This document shows, piece after piece, positions 60,331-60,384 of a stretch of 60,384 nucleotides of DNA. Position 1 is the stretch's first letter. Each line of letters starts with the position of its first letter. A model generated the notes under the pieces. It was not told where the DNA came from. It made no database searches and worked only from the letters and a program-made list of their open reading frames with translations. The position numbers and the translations under genes are program-made. Source of the DNA: an uncultured Collinsella sp. (GTDB lineage Bacteria > Actinomycetota > Coriobacteriia > Coriobacteriales > Coriobacteriaceae); contig CABSNM010000012.1 in NCBI GenBank assembly GCA_902479065.1, positions 1 to 60,384 of the forward strand, read 5' to 3'.

Positions 60331-60384
60331 TGGCTCCCCGGGTAGGACTCGAACCTACAACAGCGCGGTTAACAGCCGCGTGCT
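60331..60384 (-). tRNA. tRNA-Asn (anticodon GTT), 5' part cut by window edge
   Basis: On the minus strand the visible part has the anticodon stem CGCGG/CCGCG around a loop with GTT, the T-arm GTAGGTTCGAGTCCTACC and the acceptor end GGGGAGCCA with encoded CCA (60331). The D-arm and 5' end lie outside the window. Confidence 0.92.

Overview
The window is a 60.4 kb piece of a high-GC bacterial chromosome and is almost entirely housekeeping DNA. The organism is most likely an actinomycete of class Coriobacteriia, close to Collinsella. I infer this from GC content, frequent GTG/TTG starts, a T-box with specifier AUC ahead of ileS, and gene order (alaS-ruvX-mltG-yqeG-aroK-aroB-like-pepP-efp-nusB-recN; fakA-recG-rsmD-coaD-rpmF-plsX-acpP-rnc-smc-ftsY-ffh). 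No rRNA gene is present to confirm it. About 51 of 55 protein genes lie on the minus strand. The window is bounded by a partial tRNA-Glu(CTC) at the left edge and a partial tRNA-Asn(GTT) at the right edge. I saw no insertion sequence, prophage or CRISPR array.

Reading in the direction of transcription (right to left), the first block (60.1-45.2 kb) carries an Asp23 protein, FakA, RecG, RsmD, CoaD, a coiled-coil protein, DUF177 and the 59-residue L32. It continues with PlsX, ACP, RNase III, SMC, FtsY and Ffh, so it covers fatty-acid supply, protein targeting and chromosome condensation. At 45.1-44.3 kb is a plus-strand gene fusing a DUF134 DNA-binding domain to a NifX-like metal-cofactor domain with a His/Cys-rich tail. 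It has two palindromic operator candidates upstream and a perfect internal ribosome-binding site at the domain junction. Next come thyA-folA, a TrmH-type rRNA methylase, a MATE exporter, a corrinoid adenosyltransferase, FtsH, a DUF523 protein and an iron-dependent alcohol/glycerol dehydrogenase.

The middle (36-22.9 kb) has a T-box-controlled ileS, then lspA-rluD, a membrane glycosyltransferase, an orphan prepilin-peptidase-like protein, dgt and rarA. After these comes a tightly overlapped four-gene operon: DUF948 membrane protein, degenerate anti-sigma-like GHKL protein, SigB/SigF-family sigma factor and AI-2E-family permease. The next block (22.9-9.7 kb) runs alaS, ruvX, mltG, yqeG, aroK, an AroB-like protein that has lost the metal ligands, pepP, efp, asp23, nusB, xseB, tlyA, nadK and recN.

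The left end (9.6-1.7 kb) is a self-contained fructose-type PTS region: a divergent RpiR regulator, a fused EIIBCA, HPr, EI and two tandem 1-phosphofructokinase paralogues. It is followed by cca. Intergenic DNA here is rich in long perfect palindromes, including one with 42-bp arms. Several share GGGAC/GTCCC edges and look like a dispersed repeat family. I found no clearly new multi-gene defence or mobile system. The best leads are the DUF134-NifX metal sensor, the degenerate AroB, the sigma-factor operon, the palindrome family and a nested stem-loop element in the ileS 3' untranslated region.
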